The notes below the pieces were generated by a model. It searched no databases. It was not told the DNA's origin and was given only the letters and a program-made list of their open reading frames with translations. 64,000 bases of DNA from Caenorhabditis elegans (Eukaryota > Nematoda > Chromadorea > Rhabditida > Rhabditidae): positions 17,609,501 through 17,673,500 of the forward strand of contig NC_003283.11 of assembly GCF_000002985.6 (NCBI RefSeq), given 5' to 3'. Below are positions 61,895 through 64,000 of the stretch, piece by piece. Both the position numbers and the translations under genes were made by a program. Numbering within the stretch: the stretch's first letter is position 1; the number at the start of each line of letters is the position of its first letter.

Positions 61895-62115
61895 GAGCAT
61901 TTTCTCAGTTAAAAGTTTTTTGATATCTCTTACCGTTAATGAGATACACGCAGTTGAAGTTTAGGCGGCGAGAGAGTGTGGAGGGGGAGAGACGCAGACG
62001 TTGCGCGCGCTCTCGCGCTCTCCCCTCCCCTACACTCTCTCGCCGTGAAATTTTCAACCGTCATACCTCGGCGGTGGGGACAGATATTAAAAAGCTTCCA
62101 ATTAATCAAATATTC
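61895..62115. mobile_element. CT-rich foldback element, copy 3
   Basis: AGTTTTTTGATATCTCTTAC, then GGCGGCGAGAGAGTGTGGAG, mirrored by CTACACTCTCTCGCCG and ATATTAAAAAGCTTCC. It lies between the two convergent Str genes. Confidence 0.8.
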
Positions 62116-62199
62116 GAAATTTTGTGGAGATTTCATTTTTGTTAAAATAAAAAATAAAAACTAAACAATTTATTATATGACCACCGAAAGAAAAAAAAA

Positions 62200-63943
62200 T
62201 CATATTTTCAATGAAACATTCTTTGTAGAATTTCCTCTAGTCCCAGAATTGTCCATAGCAAGACTCAAGACACCATGTACTCGAGTATCATACTTTGATC
62301 TACAGAAAAACTTCAAAATCGCCATTCGATAAATCTTAATAAAGTACATTGGCACTAGGGCATCCATAAATGGTTGTGTAGTGATAAGGGGCAGGATGAT
62401 TATTTCAATTGGTCCCATATTTGTCTTGAAAATCGGGAAACATAATAGAATTCCAGCCGGGATGAACATTAGGAACACTGGGAATAGTGTTTGGGCGACT
62501 AGAGATCGGAAGAGTTGACGTTGCATATCCAATGTTCTTTGTGACAGATTTTGGATTTGGCCGGCAGAATTGAGCAGCTCTTTCCGGAGCTTGAACCAAC
62601 AGTATATGACAATAGAGAAGCCTGTCCCCTGAAAAACCAAAAACCTTGAAGAAAATACATTTTAAAATTGTTTTAAAAAGTTATAACTTAATTAGAAATG
62701 TAGAAAAGTTTGCGCTGATCATTTTCGTATTTGAAAATTTTCTGATATCTCTTACCGTCGACGAGATAAACGCGTTCACAGTTAAGAAGGCTAAATAGTG
62801 CAGGAGGGGGAGAGACGCAGACGGCGCGCCGACTCTCGCGCTCTCCCCTCCCTCCACTTTCTCTCGTCGCAAATCTTTAAACCGCCGTATCTCTGCAGTG
62901 AATCGAGGTATTTGAACACTTTTAAATACAACAAAACTTAAAATTTTGCTAGGAATCCAAAATATTTATTAGTTTCTAGACAAATCCAACCGTTTGCAAA
63001 ATAAACTCACAATAATCAAGCCGAGGTTGAGCAAAAATAAAAAATCCGGGATGCTAGCGTATTCCTCCTTTGTTACAGGGTTTTTTCTCTTAAAAAATCT
63101 CTAATTTTTTATTTTAATTATTTCTGAAAACTTACATAAAACAATGATGAAGCATAGGTGTAATCAAATCTAGTTAGGTCAAAATTAATCAGCATTGTAT
63201 CTCTAAATTTACAATTTCGGCCTGGACTTAAAGCCTATTTCCAAACCTGATATGCTCGTCGACAACTGGATTTTCACCCGCCACGTGTATTGCTAAGATG
63301 AGCCAGCCAGCACTTATAAGTATGAAAATTAACACTAAAATTGAGAAATAGGGATAGGAAAATATTTTCAGCCGCGTTGGATGGCAAACTGCCAGGAATC
63401 GGTATAAAAAGTGATAAACTAGCAGAAGCATAATCATACCGTAGCAGGCACAGTTTAAAGCTGAAAAATTGGAACATTTTAAACTAAAAACTTTTTTTAA
63501 TATAAAAAAAATTCCTAAATAAAAAAGGTTTTTTTCTCTACAAAATTTATTTTTCGATTTTGATAAAAATTTCCTTTTTTTCCTTGAAATTACAGGCAGG
63601 TTTTGGGTAGTTCACTCAATTTTCAAGCTTCAAAATGCTCTCTAACTGCTCCAAATCTCCCAAACTTACCGATATACCAAAAAGATATTTGTCTAGGGAG
63701 CCCTAGCACATTTCTACTGAAAATTACATATGCACCATTGTAAAAATGGAGCATAGGTTGGTTTGTACCATCGATAAATGCAAAAATAATTCCAAAAATC
63801 GAAAAAATGAGCATCAAAAACCTATAGTTGCCCATACTTCTAGGTGTTTTAGTAATAATCAGGAAAATTAAAATGGAATTCGAGAAAACTGCCACAAATG
63901 CGTTGAGGTAACAGGAAATGATGGAGAATGTCACTTTGAGCAT
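62200..63943 (-). CDS. Str-type 7TM chemoreceptor, convergent neighbour
   Basis: Exons 63943-63670, 63460-63247, 63202-63136, 63088-63011 and 62628-62200 join to 353 residues. Helix 1 is YLNAFVAVFSNSILIFLI. Next come MGNYRFLMLIFSIFGIIFAF and DGTNQP, FLYRFLAVCHPTRLKIFSYP after helix 3, QRTLDMQRQLFRSLVAQTLF before helix 6, and FMDALVPMYFIKIYRMAILK at helix 7. It pairs clearly with the gene at 59382-61830 (same RTLDMQRQ block and exon plan), so the two are a diverged tail-to-tail duplicate. A CT-rich foldback sits in its last intron. No defect is seen. Confidence 0.85.
62700..62935. mobile_element. CT-rich foldback element, copy 4
   Basis: TTTTCTGATATCTCTTACCG, then GCAGGAGGGGGAGAGACGCA, mirrored by CTCTCCCCTCCCTCCACTTT. 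It is in the last intron of the second Str gene and is the most diverged copy. Confidence 0.75.
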
Positions 63944-64000
63944 AGAAAATCTAAAAATACGACGTTTTGTGTTGGGTATAAGACAAGATTTATTAAAAAG

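Overview
The window is nematode DNA and looks like Caenorhabditis elegans or a very close relative, probably an autosomal arm. The evidence is short introns with TTTCAG acceptors, trans-splice-like acceptors just before ATGs, tandem nematode-only families (F-box/FTH proteins, 7TM chemoreceptors), a DGAT2 that I recognise as C. elegans dgat-2, and dense foldback MITEs. No bacterial features are present, and about half the window is mobile or repeat DNA.

Layout. 1-3842: a large inverted repeat whose arms each carry a small secreted PAN-like gene, head to head; a third paralogue lies at 4292-4847. 5.7-18.1 kb: F-box/FTH-type genes. Two broken copies lie on the minus strand and four on the plus strand (10490, 12185, 14102, 15706). 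A 0.95 kb array at 8650-9605 sits between them, in which almost every 5 bp is a heat-shock-element pentamer. 19.2-28.3 kb: a 5'-truncated FTH gene whose last exon is split by a 7.4 kb Mutator-like transposon flanked by a 9 bp target duplication. 28.5-48.7 kb: a minus-strand tandem array of five F-box/FTH genes, several starting with a Mos1-type HTH domain. One holds an 8.2 kb last intron filled by a PIF/Harbinger transposon, one has a frameshift and two have in-frame TGA codons. A truncated LINE lies between two of them.

50-52 kb: dgat-2, with an upstream GATA/TATA promoter suited to gut fat synthesis. 52.3-58.3 kb: three related minus-strand 7TM receptors, the middle one a pseudogene. 59.4-63.9 kb: two Str-type chemoreceptors, tail to tail.

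Three repeat systems stand out. (1) The HSF-type pentamer lattice recurs in shorter form at 11.44 kb and inside the Mutator element. (2) A dyad GTACGCAA-spacer-TTGCGTAC lies about 90-180 bp upstream of four F-box gene starts (one only after subtracting the LINE). (3) Ten inverted-repeat elements plus two fragments lie between 50.1 and 59.1 kb; each arm resembles a tRNA gene, with matches to Pol III A and B boxes. These last two are the best candidates here for something not yet described. All exon boundaries are read by eye from splice signals, frame and comparison of paralogues inside the window.
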